This document shows, one piece after another, positions 9,455 through 18,918 of a stretch of DNA of 64,000 bases. The DNA is taken from the NCBI RefSeq assembly GCF_024347315.1, contig NZ_AP025460.1, positions 124,001 to 188,000 on the forward strand, in the 5' to 3' direction. The notes under the pieces are model-generated. The model was not told where the DNA came from and did not search any database. It saw only the letters and a list, made by a program, of their open reading frames with translations. Source of the stretch: Vibrio atlanticus. GTDB lineage: Bacteria > Pseudomonadota > Gammaproteobacteria > Enterobacterales > Vibrionaceae. Both the position numbers and the translations under genes were made by a program. Numbering within the stretch: position 1 is the first letter of the stretch; each line of letters opens with the position of its first letter.

Positions 9455-10959
9455 ACTGTCTCTTATACACAAATCCCTAAGCCACGCTTGGGGATTTTTT
9501 TTGAACTATTTTTAGGTTTCATGATCTGATCATCTAAGCAATGACAAGGATGATTATCATGACCTATATAGAGCCAACCCTTTGGGCACAAAAACAGTTC
9601 GGTCAAGCCCACCTTAATGACCCTAGACGCACTCAAAGACTCGTTGCTCTCGCAGCCTCACTGGCCGAGCAGCCTGGCGTACCCGTCTCGAAACTCATTA
9701 TCTCCCCTGCTGAAATGGAAGGGGCTTATCGCTTCATCCGTAATGAGCAAATCAAAGCAGAAGATATCGCAGAAGCGGGTTTTTATGTCACCGCACAAGA
9801 AGCATTAGAGCAACAAACACTTCTTGCCTTAGAAGACACCACTTCTCTCAGTTACTCCCATCGCAGCATTCGAGATGAACTCGGGCACTCCAATCAAGGC
9901 AATCGACATCGCGCCATGTTCGTACACTCAACCTTACTTTTTGCTCCCGACACTCAATCTGTTATTGGTTTAATTGAACAACAGCGCTGGACTCGTGATA
10001 TAGAAAAGCGAGGTCAAAGGCACCAGCATGCGACTCGACCATACAAAGAGAAAGAAAGTTATAAGTGGGAACAAGCCTCTCGCCATGTCGCTGAGCGACT
10101 TGGCGATAAAATTTCGGATGTCATTTCTGTGTGCGATAGAGAAGCCGACCTATTTGAATACCTCACTTACAAGCGAGAGCAACAACAAAGGTTCCTCGTT
10201 CGCTCAATGCAAAGCCGCTGTATTGAAGAGCATGATAATCGTCTTTATAGCTATGCCTCTACCCTGTTATCAGCCGGAGAGAAAGTGCTCGAAATACCGC
10301 AAAAAGGCGGTCGTAAAGCTCGCAAGGCTCATTTAGATATCAAATATGCCCCCGTGACACTCAAGTCTCCTGCTAACAAGAAAGAGTTCGATAACATTCC
10401 GCTTTACTACGTGGGATGTATAGAACAAGGAGAGAGTGGTAATAAGCTCGCATGGCACTTACTGACTTCAGAGCCGATAACGAGCAAGGAAGAGGCACTC
10501 AAAATCGTCAGTTATTATGAGCGGCGCTGGCTAATAGAAGATTTTCATAAAGTCTGGAAAAGTGAAGGGACTGAAGTTGAGCAACTGAGAATGCAAAGTA
10601 AGGATAACTTAGAAAGGCTCAGCGTCGTTTTGGCTTTTATCGCGACTCGGTTACTCCAGTTGAGGTTTATGAATGAATCAGACGAGTTATCTAAGAGCAG
10701 TTGTGAGCAGGTATTAAAAGGCAAAGCGTGGAAGTTAATGTGGCTCAAGTTGGAGAGCAAAAAACTACCGAAAGAAGCGCCTAATATATCATGGGCTTAC
10801 AACGGTATTGCTCGGTTAGGTGGTTGGAAGAATACCAAGCGAACAGGTCGCGCTTCTATAAAGACGTTATGGCAAGGATGGCTTAGGTTACAAACCATCC
10901 TTGAAGGGTATGAACTCGCTAAGTCTCTTGATTAACCAGACTTGTGATCAAGAGACAGT
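9455..10959 (+). mobile_element. IS4-family, Tn5/IS50-like insertion sequence
   Basis: The left end reads CTGTCTCTTATACACAA and the right end, inverted, CTGTCTCTTGATCACAA; these closely resemble the outside and inside ends of IS50/Tn5. A 9-bp target duplication CCTTGAGGG flanks the element (9446-9454 and 10960-10968) when one extra A/T is counted with each end. It carries one intact transposase gene, so it looks recent and possibly active. The target was the loop of a terminator hairpin. Confidence 0.93.
9559..10935 (+). CDS. IS4-family transposase, Tn5 Tnp-like
   Basis: The protein is homologous to the Tn5 transposase. It has the N-terminal DNA-binding part (LNDPRRTQRLVALAASLAEQPG, EGAYRFIRN), the first catalytic Asp in LEDTTSLSY, the second in VCDREADLF, and the Glu within the YREK signature YERRWLIEDFHKVWK, so the DDE triad is complete. 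I prefer the ATG at 9559 because AAGGA lies 8 nt upstream; an ATG at 9541 would add six residues. It gives 458 residues and shows no frameshift. It inserts and excises the element by cut and paste; as in Tn5, shorter internal-start products could act as inhibitors, but I do not see direct evidence for one. Confidence 0.93.
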   Translation: MTYIEPTLWAQKQFGQAHLNDPRRTQRLVALAASLAEQPGVPVSKLIISPAEMEGAYRFIRNEQIKAEDIAEAGFYVTAQEALEQQTLLALEDTTSLSYSHRSIRDELGHSNQGNRHRAMFVHSTLLFAPDTQSVIGLIEQQRWTRDIEKRGQRHQHATRPYKEKESYKWEQASRHVAERLGDKISDVISVCDREADLFEYLTYKREQQQRFLVRSMQSRCIEEHDNRLYSYASTLLSAGEKVLEIPQKGGRKARKAHLDIKYAPVTLKSPANKKEFDNIPLYYVGCIEQGESGNKLAWHLLTSEPITSKEEALKIVSYYERRWLIEDFHKVWKSEGTEVEQLRMQSKDNLERLSVVLAFIATRLLQLRFMNESDELSKSSCEQVLKGKAWKLMWLKLESKKLPKEAPNISWAYNGIARLGGWKNTKRTGRASIKTLWQGWLRLQTILEGYELAKSLD

Positions 10960-10978
10960 CCTTGAGGGAAGCCTTTTT
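10960..10978. terminator. Right half of envZ/recG terminator, split by the IS
   Basis: CCTTGAGGG is the second target copy and AAGCCTTTTT completes the broken hairpin. Reading the minus strand, recG no longer meets an intact hairpin directly after its stop codon. Confidence 0.75.
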
Positions 10979-11006
10979 ACGTTTTGGATGACGTTAGTTT
11001 TGCTAA

Positions 11007-13085
11007 TTAAGCCTTAGAGTAAACATCGCGTTCACCCAACCAGCGGTTGATGATTGCCTTGGCGTTGTCTGGGTAGCTATCGTGGATATGACGCGCGATA
11101 CGCTGCACTTCAGGTATCAAACGCTGGTCACGAACTAAGTCGGCAATCTTGAAGTCAGCCAAGCCTGTTTGTTTGGTACCAAGCAATTCACCGGGGCCAC
11201 GAATCTCTAAATCTCTTTGAGCTATCACAAAGCCATCGTTACTTTCACGAAGTACCCCTAATCGCTTCTGAGCGGTTTTAGACAGCGGAGAGTGATACAG
11301 CAGTACACAATGGCTCGCGACTGAACCACGGCCAACACGGCCACGCAGTTGGTGGAGTTGCGCTAGACCAAGACGCTCTGGGTTCTCGATGATCATTAAG
11401 CTCGAATTCGGTACATCCACACCGACTTCAATCACGGTTGTAGCAACTAACAGGTGCAGCTTGTTCTCTTTGAACTCTCGCATCACCGCTTGTTTCTCGG
11501 CGGGTTTCATACGGCCATGGACTAAACCAATTTTTACGTCAGGCAGTTTGCGTTGCAGCTCTTCTGCTGTATCCGCTGCAGCTTGAGCTTCCAGTACTTC
11601 CGATTCATCAATCAGCGTACATACCCAGTAGGCTTGCTTGCCTTCATTGAGACACGCATTTTTCACACGTTCAACAATGTCATCGCGCTTGGTATCAGGA
11701 ATCGCTACGGTTTGAATTGGGGTTCGTCCCGGTGGCAGTTCATCAATAATCGAAGTTTCGAGGTCGGCATAGGCCGTCATTGCTAACGTTCGTGGGATTG
11801 GAGTGGCGGTCATGACTAACTGATGGGGGTAGTAGCCTTGCTTTGCGCCTTTCTCACGCAGTTCTAATCGCTGGTGGACGCCAAATCGGTGTTGCTCATC
11901 AATGATCACTAAACCAAGGTTTTTGAACTCGACATGTTCTTGAAACAAGGCATGTGTGCCGACGATCATCTGAGCTTCGCCGCTGACAATACGTGCTAGC
12001 TCTGTTTCGCGAGCTTTGCCTTTGAGTTTGCCCGCTAGCCAGCCGACTTGAATGCCCATCGCTTCAAACCAATTGGCAAAGTTGATCGCGTGCTGCTCTG
12101 CCAATAGCTCGGTTGGTGCCATCAGTGCCACTTGCTGACCATGTTCGAGTGCGCGAACGGCTGCCAGTGCGGCGACTAAGGTTTTACCTGAACCTACATC
12201 ACCCTGTACTAAACGCATCATAGGGTGTGGCTTTTCAAGGTCAGCTTCGATCTCTTTGGTTACTCGTGCTTGTGCGTTGGTTGGCGAGAATGGCAGCTGA
12301 GCTAACAGTTTATCTTTGAGGGTGTTCACCGGAGGAAAAGGCATTGCCTTGTCTTGCTGCCCTTTGCTACGAACAGACAACATCGACAGGTTTTGAGCCA
12401 GTAACTCTTCCATAATCAGGCGCAGTTGCGCAGGGTGTTTTCCTTCATCAAACAGCTCTAGGTCAATGCCCGGGGGCGGCCTGTGAATGGTATGCAGTGC
12501 TTGTGCGAGGGTAATTTGGTGGTCGTATAGACCAGACGGTAGCAGCTCATTGACGGCTGCTTTATCGATTAACTCTAGAGCTTGGTCTGTGAGGTTACGT
12601 AGCGTGACTTGTCTTAGCCCTTCAGTGGTTGGATACACCGGAGTCAGGTTGGCTTCAACGTCTGGTTGTTGCCTAGGAGCAAAGAATTTGTAATCCGGAT
12701 GGACAATCTCAAGCCCCATATTGCCGCGCTTGATCTCACCATAAGCATGCACTTGTTTGCCTTCGGCAAAGTTATTCTTCATTCCTGCAGTAAAGTTGAA
12801 AAAGCGCAGAGTAATCGTGCCGTTACCGTCGCTGATCTTTACTGCGAGCATCTTACGTTTACCGAAAATGGTATCAACATGCATCACCTTGCCTTGCACA
12901 GCAGCCCACAGCCCGGCATGCAGCTTTACGATGGGATAGATACGAGTTCTATCTTCATAGCGCAAAGGCAGATGAAATAACAGGTCTTGTACATTGTTAA
13001 GCCCAACCTTTTCCAGTTTCTCTGCGACTTTTGCGCCGACTCCAGATAAAGAGTTGAGAGGGATAGCAGATAAAAGCTGTGACAT
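11007..13085 (-). CDS. recG: ATP-dependent DNA helicase RecG
   Basis: RecG reverses stalled replication forks and branch-migrates Holliday junctions. The protein has an N-terminal wedge/OB domain (RYEDRTRIYPIVKL, VQGKVMHVDTIFGKRKMLAVKI) and a superfamily 2 helicase core with Walker A GDVGSGKT, DEQH box IIDEQHRFGVHQR, motif III MTATPIPRTLA and motif VI QLRGRVGRG. I start at the second ATG (MSQLLSAIPLNSL), giving 692 residues, close to the 693 of E. coli; an ATG four codons upstream is possible. It lies downstream of the spoT operon, separated by a terminator. Confidence 0.95.
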   Translation of the reverse strand: MSQLLSAIPLNSLSGVGAKVAEKLEKVGLNNVQDLLFHLPLRYEDRTRIYPIVKLHAGLWAAVQGKVMHVDTIFGKRKMLAVKISDGNGTITLRFFNFTAGMKNNFAEGKQVHAYGEIKRGNMGLEIVHPDYKFFAPRQQPDVEANLTPVYPTTEGLRQVTLRNLTDQALELIDKAAVNELLPSGLYDHQITLAQALHTIHRPPPGIDLELFDEGKHPAQLRLIMEELLAQNLSMLSVRSKGQQDKAMPFPPVNTLKDKLLAQLPFSPTNAQARVTKEIEADLEKPHPMMRLVQGDVGSGKTLVAALAAVRALEHGQQVALMAPTELLAEQHAINFANWFEAMGIQVGWLAGKLKGKARETELARIVSGEAQMIVGTHALFQEHVEFKNLGLVIIDEQHRFGVHQRLELREKGAKQGYYPHQLVMTATPIPRTLAMTAYADLETSIIDELPPGRTPIQTVAIPDTKRDDIVERVKNACLNEGKQAYWVCTLIDESEVLEAQAAADTAEELQRKLPDVKIGLVHGRMKPAEKQAVMREFKENKLHLLVATTVIEVGVDVPNSSLMIIENPERLGLAQLHQLRGRVGRGSVASHCVLLYHSPLSKTAQKRLGVLRESNDGFVIAQRDLEIRGPGELLGTKQTGLADFKIADLVRDQRLIPEVQRIARHIHDSYPDNAKAIINRWLGERDVYSKA

Positions 13086-13195
13086 AACAAGGCTCATAAA
13101 CGTAAGAGAGATAATCTATTCAAGCATTTTACTGGATTTTTGTACAGGCATGAATAGCATGAAGCTAGGGGAACTCTAGAATCGCAGCCACAAAA

Positions 13196-13230
13196 AAATC
13201 CCCTTAAGCGATAAAACATTAAGGGGATTT
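13196..13230 (-). terminator. Terminator of the gmk-rpoZ-spoT operon
   Basis: AAATCCCCTTAA (13196-13207) pairs perfectly with TTAAGGGGATTT (13219-13230). On the minus strand a run of T's follows, so it ends transcription after spoT and separates it from recG. Confidence 0.85.
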
Positions 13231-13264
13231 CAATTCTTAGCAAAGTTGCCAATAAATTCGAACG

Positions 13265-15391
13265 TTAGTTCTTACGACGTCTTACTTTGAGCGCGTGTGG
13301 CATCACACGTAGCTTCTTCATAATGCTCGCTAAATGAACACGATCTTTCGTGGTCAACAAGATAGTCACTGTGTACAAGCGTCCGTCACGTTCTTCGGTT
13401 GAAATACCGTGAATGTTCGAGCCGGTTTTCGAGATAACGTTAGTTAGCTCAGCCAGCGCACCTTGATGGTTCTGTAATTCGACCTGAAGTTCAGCAGTGA
13501 ACTCTTGGTTGTAATCGTCAGACCATTCAACCGCCATGTATTTATCCGGTTCTTTCTGGTAACCACGAACGTTTGGACACGTTTCACGGTGCACCACAAG
13601 ACCACGACCTGGAGATACATGAGCAATAATGTGATCATCTGGAATCGGGTGACAACAGTTGGCGAACGTCAGTAATAGGCCTTCAGCACCACGGATAGGT
13701 AATTTCTTCCTAGGCGTATCGCTGTTGTTTGCCACTTCAGTCAGTTCGTCAGCATCGCCCAATAAACGACGAGCAATAACGATACTCATCAGCTCACCAA
13801 GACCAATCGATGCTAGCAAGTCTTCAATGTTATCGAGACGTAGATCAGACAATACATGTTCGATATTCTCTTGACCGACATCGGCAATAGAGTGTTCACC
13901 AAGTGCATGGTTCAGTAGGCGACGGCCAAGGGTAATCGACTCTTCACGACGCATCGTTTTCAGGACCTGACGGATCTTCGTACGCGCACGTGAGGTCACT
14001 ACGTAGTTGAGCCATGCTGCATTCGGACGTGCGCCCGGAGCACTGATGATCTCAATAGTTTGGCCATTCTTCAGCGATTTGCTGAGTGGGTAAGGGTTCA
14101 TGTCTACACGAGCACCGACACACATGTTGCCGACGTCGGTATGTACCGCGTAAGCAAAATCGACTGCTGTTGCGCCTGCTGGAAGTTCGACAATACGACC
14201 TTTCGGCGTGAATACGAAGATCTCATCTGGGAACAGATCAGATTTAACATTTTCAATGAATTCGAATGAGTTACCTGCGCTTTGTTGCAGCTCAAGTAAG
14301 CTCTGCATCCAACGTTGTGCTTTAACCTGTGCGGTTGTCCCGTTGCTACTGCGTGAGCCATTACCTTTGTACGACCAGTGCGCCGCGACACCTTTATCTG
14401 CCATTTGCTCCATATCTTCAGTACGGATTTGGACCTCAACTGGCACCCCGTGAGGGCCGATCATTGACGTGTGCAGAGATTGGTAGCCGTTGGCTTTTGG
14501 TACCGCAATATAGTCTTTCATTCGGCCAGGACGAGGCTTGTACAGGCTGTGAGCCTGACCAAGTACGCGATAACAAGTATCTGGGGTATCAACCACTACG
14601 CGGAAAGCGTAGATGTCCATAATGGTGTGGAAGCGCTGCTCTTTGGTTTTCATCTTGTTATAGATGGAGAACAGATTCTTCTCACGACCAAGTACGCGAG
14701 CAGGTAAACCGACTTCTTCAAGGCGGCCTTCGATTTCGCTATGGATACGTTGGATCATCTCCTTACGGTTACCACGCGCAGCTTTCACTACGTTTTTCAG
14801 GACGCGATAACGGTTAGGATAAAGGGCTTCGAAGCCCAACTCTTCTAGTTCTGTCTTGATGTTATGAATACCAAGACGATGAGCTAGCGGAGAATAAATC
14901 TCTAGGGTTTCACGAGCAATACGACGCTTCTTATCAGGACGAAGTGCCCCAAGCGTACGCATGTTGTGAGTACGGTCAGCTAATTTGATCAAGATAACGC
15001 GGATGTCTTGCACCATCGCGAGAACCATCTTACGGAAGTTCTCTGCTTGCGCTTCTTTGCGATCACGAAATTTAAGCTTATCCAGCTTAGATACACCATC
15101 AACCAGTTCAGCAACGGTATTGCCGAATTGAGCTTCTAGCTCCTCTTTTGTAACTTCAGTGTCTTCAATTACATCGTGGAGTAGGGCTGCTTGCAGAGTT
15201 TCGATATCCAGACGCATTTCTGCCAGGATTCTTGAAACAGCTACAGGGTGAATAATGTATGGTTCACCCGTTGAACGGGTTTGCCCTTCATGGGCGTCTC
15301 TCGCTACCACATAAGATTGACGCAGAGCCTCAACTTGAGGCTCTGTTAGGTATTCTTGGGCAACGTCTTTGAGGCTATCGAATAGATACAA
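13265..15391 (-). CDS. spoT: Bifunctional (p)ppGpp synthetase/hydrolase SpoT
   Basis: SpoT makes and degrades (p)ppGpp in response to nutrient limits other than amino-acid starvation. The 708-residue protein has the HD hydrolase domain (HDVIEDTEVTKEE; the metal-binding HD), the synthetase domain (YKPRPGRMKDYIAVPKANGY), a TGS domain (DEIFVFTPKGRIVELPAGAT), a helical and zinc-finger-like region with NCCHPIPDD, and a C-terminal ACT domain (NHQGALAELTNVISKTGSNI). Retention of the HD motif makes it SpoT rather than RelA. It is the last gene of gmk-rpoZ-spoT. Confidence 0.96.
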   Translation of the reverse strand: MYLFDSLKDVAQEYLTEPQVEALRQSYVVARDAHEGQTRSTGEPYIIHPVAVSRILAEMRLDIETLQAALLHDVIEDTEVTKEELEAQFGNTVAELVDGVSKLDKLKFRDRKEAQAENFRKMVLAMVQDIRVILIKLADRTHNMRTLGALRPDKKRRIARETLEIYSPLAHRLGIHNIKTELEELGFEALYPNRYRVLKNVVKAARGNRKEMIQRIHSEIEGRLEEVGLPARVLGREKNLFSIYNKMKTKEQRFHTIMDIYAFRVVVDTPDTCYRVLGQAHSLYKPRPGRMKDYIAVPKANGYQSLHTSMIGPHGVPVEVQIRTEDMEQMADKGVAAHWSYKGNGSRSSNGTTAQVKAQRWMQSLLELQQSAGNSFEFIENVKSDLFPDEIFVFTPKGRIVELPAGATAVDFAYAVHTDVGNMCVGARVDMNPYPLSKSLKNGQTIEIISAPGARPNAAWLNYVVTSRARTKIRQVLKTMRREESITLGRRLLNHALGEHSIADVGQENIEHVLSDLRLDNIEDLLASIGLGELMSIVIARRLLGDADELTEVANNSDTPRKKLPIRGAEGLLLTFANCCHPIPDDHIIAHVSPGRGLVVHRETCPNVRGYQKEPDKYMAVEWSDDYNQEFTAELQVELQNHQGALAELTNVISKTGSNIHGISTEERDGRLYTVTILLTTKDRVHLASIMKKLRVMPHALKVRRRKN

Positions 15392-15450
15392 ATTAAAGGC
15401 CCGGAAGGTTAATTAGTTCGAATGACGTTGATTCTATCAGCGAATATGAG

Positions 15451-15723
15451 CTATCGAGTGTGAGCGATGCTGCTTACTGCTGCAAGCTCAGCCGCTTCTT
15501 GCTCTTGTTGCTCTTGACGCTCACGAGCATCTAGTACGTCTTTAGTGATAAGACCTTCTTCGATTTCGCGAAGAGCGATAACCGTTGGCTTATCGTTTTC
15601 TTCAGGCACTAGTGAATCTTTGCCGCCAGTTTGCATTTGACGTGCGCGGCGAGCCGCAATAAGAACTAGGTCGAAACGGTTGCCAACTTTTTCAACAGCG
15701 TCTTGAACAGTTACGCGTGCCAT
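15451..15723 (-). CDS. rpoZ: RNA polymerase omega subunit
   Basis: The omega subunit supports assembly of the beta' subunit into RNA polymerase and contributes to the ppGpp site. The 90-residue protein has the conserved [29 protein letters not shown] start and [10 protein letters not shown] motif. It lies between gmk and spoT, the standard arrangement linking the polymerase subunit with the ppGpp enzyme. Confidence 0.97.
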   Translation of the reverse strand: MARVTVQDAVEKVGNRFDLVLIAARRARQMQTGGKDSLVPEENDKPTVIALREIEEGLITKDVLDARERQEQQEQEAAELAAVSSIAHTR

Positions 15724-15842
15724 GAGGACTCCAAATAGTAATTAACTAATAAATTTTTGATGACGAGAAAGTATACAAGTTTAACTAGAGACTTTCTAGT
15801 TCACCGTATACTTATCTCAATGGAAAATCTAGGGGATCTAGA

Positions 15843-16466
15843 TTATTCCGCCAATAAAGCAGTAAGCATGCCGCTGTATTTCGCTGCTTGCTTATCTTCT
15901 TTTAAGCGCTCCGCACGAATGATAGCTCTGAAGTCCATTAGGGCTGCATCAAAGTCATCATTCACGATCACATAATCGTATTCTGCATAGTGAGAAATCT
16001 CAGATTTTGCTTCGCTCATGCGTTTTGCAATAACTTCGTCGCTGTCTTGACCGCGAACATTCAAACGACGCTCTAGCTCGCCATTTGATGGTGGAAGAAT
16101 GAAGACACTCTTCGCTTGAGGCATTTGTTCACGGATCTGACGAGCACCTTGCCAGTCGATATCTAGGAATACATCGATACCGCGGTCTAGGTTTTCTTCA
16201 ATCCAAACGCGTGAAGTACCGTAGTAGTTGCCGAAAACTTCAGCGTACTCTAGGAATTCACCTTTATTAATAAGGTCTTCAAAATGATGCTTCTCTACGA
16301 AGTGGTAGTGAACACCATTTTCTTCACCAGGGCGCATACCGCGAGTGGTGTGTGAAACAGATACCTTCATTGCGTAGGTTGGATTGGTTTCTAGCATTGC
16401 TGAGATCAAGCTCGACTTACCTGCGCCACTAGGTGCAGATACGATGTAAAGAGTACCTTTGCCCAT
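15843..16466 (-). CDS. gmk: Guanylate kinase
   Basis: Gmk converts GMP and ATP to GDP and ADP. The 207-residue protein has the P-loop [11 protein letters not shown] at residues 10-20, the GMP-binding [19 protein letters not shown] stretch, and the lid region [17 protein letters not shown]. It is the first gene of the gmk-rpoZ-spoT group and diverges from the purine permease gene. Confidence 0.97.
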   Translation of the reverse strand: MGKGTLYIVSAPSGAGKSSLISAMLETNPTYAMKVSVSHTTRGMRPGEENGVHYHFVEKHHFEDLINKGEFLEYAEVFGNYYGTSRVWIEENLDRGIDVFLDIDWQGARQIREQMPQAKSVFILPPSNGELERRLNVRGQDSDEVIAKRMSEAKSEISHYAEYDYVIVNDDFDAALMDFRAIIRAERLKEDKQAAKYSGMLTALLAE

Positions 16467-16763
16467 CTGTATATTTCCACTGTTGGTTGGATTGAGTGAG
16501 GGCGATAAACCGACACTATAAAAGATAGCACTGACTCTAATTTTTGTTCCGATGGTTGCATCTAAAAAGGGATAACAAGTAAAACTAATAGAGACAACTG
16601 GTGAAAATTAGGTCAGAAAAATGGAGGCGAAGAGTAGCATATTTAGATGATTGAGAACAACTGGCTTGATCGTTATTTATTCTCAAATGATCCTTTGTCT
16701 GATCTTCCTATAAATGTAATGACTGATCATGTTCAGTTTTTTATGTGATCTGAACAAAATTTG

Positions 16764-16809
16764 TTGAAGTTTTAATATCAACCCTTACAATCCGCGCAAA
16801 CGATTAAAT
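16764..16809 (+). promoter_or_regulatory. Promoter with PurR-like operator for the purine permease
   Basis: TTGAAG (16764-16769), a 16-bp spacer and TACAAT (16786-16791) form a good sigma-70 promoter with a start expected near 16798. Over that start lies GCGCAAACGATTAAAT (16794-16809), which agrees with the E. coli PurR consensus ANGCAANCGNTTNCNT at nine of eleven fixed positions. Repression by PurR with hypoxanthine or guanine fits the downstream permease. Confidence 0.65.
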
Positions 16810-16810
16810 G

Positions 16811-16873
16811 CTGTATATGTTTGATGAAATGGATCAAATGTTTCTACTACCGAGCCTACCTTGGTGACTACAG
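16811..16873 (+). promoter_or_regulatory. Purine riboswitch aptamer, guanine type
   Basis: The sequence folds as a purine aptamer. P1 is CTGTA/TACAG (16811-16815 with 16869-16873). P2 is TTTGAT/ATCAAA with loop GAAATGG. J2/3 is TGTTTCTACT, close to the conserved GTTTCTACC. P3 is ACCGA/TTGGT with loop GCCTACC, so the two loops offer GG and CC for the kissing contact. J3/1 is GAC, and the C at 16868 corresponds to C74 of the B. subtilis xpt aptamer, which selects guanine or hypoxanthine rather than adenine. J1/2 is one base shorter than usual. Downstream, CTACA (16868-16872) can pair with TGTAG (16881-16885), a plausible switch that breaks P1. Confidence 0.78.
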
Positions 16874-16948
16874 TTTTTAGTGTAGAGATCCCTCTATTCT
16901 CACAGCATTTGAATCTCAAATTTCTTAATTCAATACATAGGTTTTGTT

Positions 16949-18319
16949 GTGAATACCGACTCCACCCTGAAAGCCCAGAAGACATCTGGCTCACTTGACA
17001 CCCTGTTCAAACTCTCAGAGAGAAAGACCACGATCAGCACTGAGCTATACGCAGGTTTTATTACCTTCTTAGCGATGAGTTATATCTTGGCGGTTAACCC
17101 AGCAATTTTGGGTGGCATTCCGGGAATGGACAAAGGTGCAGTCTTTACGGCGACCGCTCTTTCTGCTGCTATTGCAACGCTTATCATGGGCATTTGGGGT
17201 AACTATCCAGTCATGCTAGCACCTGGCATGAGCATGAATGGCTTCTTCAAAGGTTTATTGTTAAGTGGTTCAGTGGCGGTACTTTGGAATGAAGCATTAT
17301 TTGGCATCTTCCTATCGGGTATTCTTTATCTTGCCTTCTCATTGACTAATATCCGTAAGTCGATGATTGAATCGATTCCTGAAGATTTGAAGCTGGCGAT
17401 TACTGTGTCTCTCGGCTTGTTCATTGCTTTCTTAGGCCTTAAGAATGCGGGTATCATCGTTTCTAATCCGTTCGTACTGGTTGGTTTAGGTGACATTTCC
17501 GATCCAAAAGTGATCATCGCTTATGTGAGTATCTTCATTGCATTGGGCTGTATGGTTCGTGACATCAAGCTAGCAACATTCATCTCATTCGTTTCTGCTA
17601 TCGTGTTGACCATTCTTGCTGATGTATTCATGGGCACATCAAACGCGCCAATCCCTGACCAATTCGTTTCAATGCCACCAAGTATGGCAGGCAGCTTTGG
17701 CGCTATCTTTGACTTCTCAGCTTTTACGCCTGAGAAAATGTTCGATTTGTTGTTCATCGTACTTATCTTCTTGATTGTCGATTTCTTCGATGGATTGAGC
17801 ACGATTGTGGGTGTTGGCCGTGATGCAGGTATCATCGACAAAGACGGTAAAGTGCCGAATGCAAAATCGGCGCTAGTGGCTGATGCGGGCGGTACTGTGA
17901 TTGGTTCAATTCTAGGTACCACATCGATTACTGCTTTCTCTGAATCGGGTATTGCCTCTTCTCAAGGTGCGAAAACAGGTTTAGCGGCAGTCATGGTGGC
18001 TGGCCTATTCCTAGTGTCTCTATTCCTATACCCAATCTTCTCTATCTTCTCAGCGGCAATGGTCGCGCCTGCGATGGTTGTGGTAGGCATCTACATGGTG
18101 GGTCGTCTTGGTCAGATTAACTGGGAAAAGAAAGAGTCACGCATTGCAGCTTTCTTCACCATCATGTTCACAGTGCTAAGCTTCTCACCAGCGAACGGTA
18201 TGGCGATGGGTTTCATCAGCTACGCATTCACAATGGTTGTTGCAGGTAAGCGCAAAGAAGTGCACCCATTGATCTACGGCCTGTGTGTGGTGTTCTTAAC
18301 GTATCTGATTCTGTTGTAA
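16949..18319 (+). CDS. NCS2/AzgA-family purine permease
   Basis: This inner-membrane proton-coupled transporter of 456 residues belongs to the AzgA-like branch of nucleobase transporters, which move hypoxanthine, guanine or adenine. The family features are ELYAGFITFLAMSYILAVNP near the N-terminus, LAPGMSMNGFF at about residues 90-100, VDFFDGLSTIVGVGRDAG and TTSITAFSESGIASSQGAKTGLAAV. About 12 membrane segments are visible. The start is a GTG with AGG about 10 nt upstream. A PurR-like operator and a guanine-type riboswitch precede it, which supports a guanine or hypoxanthine substrate; this is inference. Confidence 0.9.
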   Translation: MNTDSTLKAQKTSGSLDTLFKLSERKTTISTELYAGFITFLAMSYILAVNPAILGGIPGMDKGAVFTATALSAAIATLIMGIWGNYPVMLAPGMSMNGFFKGLLLSGSVAVLWNEALFGIFLSGILYLAFSLTNIRKSMIESIPEDLKLAITVSLGLFIAFLGLKNAGIIVSNPFVLVGLGDISDPKVIIAYVSIFIALGCMVRDIKLATFISFVSAIVLTILADVFMGTSNAPIPDQFVSMPPSMAGSFGAIFDFSAFTPEKMFDLLFIVLIFLIVDFFDGLSTIVGVGRDAGIIDKDGKVPNAKSALVADAGGTVIGSILGTTSITAFSESGIASSQGAKTGLAAVMVAGLFLVSLFLYPIFSIFSAAMVAPAMVVVGIYMVGRLGQINWEKKESRIAAFFTIMFTVLSFSPANGMAMGFISYAFTMVVAGKRKEVHPLIYGLCVVFLTYLILL

Positions 18320-18362
18320 GGTTAGTCCGCCACTAGGAAGTTGATAAGTAAAAAACAAGTCG

Positions 18363-18394
18363 ATGGCTCTGCAGTGAATGTGGGGCCATTTTTG
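18363..18394 (+). terminator. Terminator of the purine permease gene
   Basis: ATGGCTC (18363-18369) pairs with GGGCCAT (18383-18389), and TTTTTG follows. Confidence 0.7.
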
Positions 18395-18461
18395 TATTCG
18401 TCGCTTCTCTAGAGCGCATGCTAATGTAGAGACTGGATTAATTATTTTTTGAAGAGTGACT

Positions 18462-18887
18462 ATGCCTTCTCACTTACCTAAATCTTTTAGTAAGCCGTTT
18501 TTAAAAGTATTTCACATTATGGAAGCGGTATTACTGGTAGCGATCACGCTCGCGACCTTGTTTGCGATGGTCGAAGAGTTCATGCATGTTTTTGCTGAAC
18601 GTCGAGTGCAATTGACCGATATTCTACTGATGTTCATCTATTTAGAAGTGTTGGCGATGGTTCAGCAGTTTGTGATGAACGGTAAGATCCCGGTTCGATA
18701 TCCGATTTACATCGCGATGATGGCGATTGCTCGTTACATTACTCTGGGCATGAAAGAGTTGGATGCAGTACTCATCGTTTGGTTGTCTGTTGCAGCGTTT
18801 ATCTTAGCAGCAGCAACACTTTTGATTCGAGTAGGGCACCATTACTGGCCATATGTGGATCTTCGAACCAAGCAGCCGGATGAGTAA
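18462..18887 (+). CDS. psiE: PsiE-family phosphate-starvation-inducible membrane protein
   Basis: The 141-residue protein has four predicted membrane helices (about residues 17-37, 50-70, 82-100, 108-128) and the PsiE-like signature LEVLAMVQQFVMNGKIPVRYPIYIAMMAIARYI. The biochemical role of PsiE is unknown. I use the ATG at 18462 rather than the GTG two codons upstream, because GAAGAG sits at a normal distance. A decayed copy of the 3' third of this gene lies at 31943-32050, on the far side of the sugar cluster. Confidence 0.85.
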   Translation: MPSHLPKSFSKPFLKVFHIMEAVLLVAITLATLFAMVEEFMHVFAERRVQLTDILLMFIYLEVLAMVQQFVMNGKIPVRYPIYIAMMAIARYITLGMKELDAVLIVWLSVAAFILAAATLLIRVGHHYWPYVDLRTKQPDE

Positions 18888-18918
18888 TTCAATTAACTGA
18901 AATATGATGATCTAAAAA

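Noticed and set aside
14060..14707. Overlapping plus-strand open frames inside spoT
   Set aside because: They overlap one another and lie antisense to a fully conserved spoT; no motif or ribosome site supports them.
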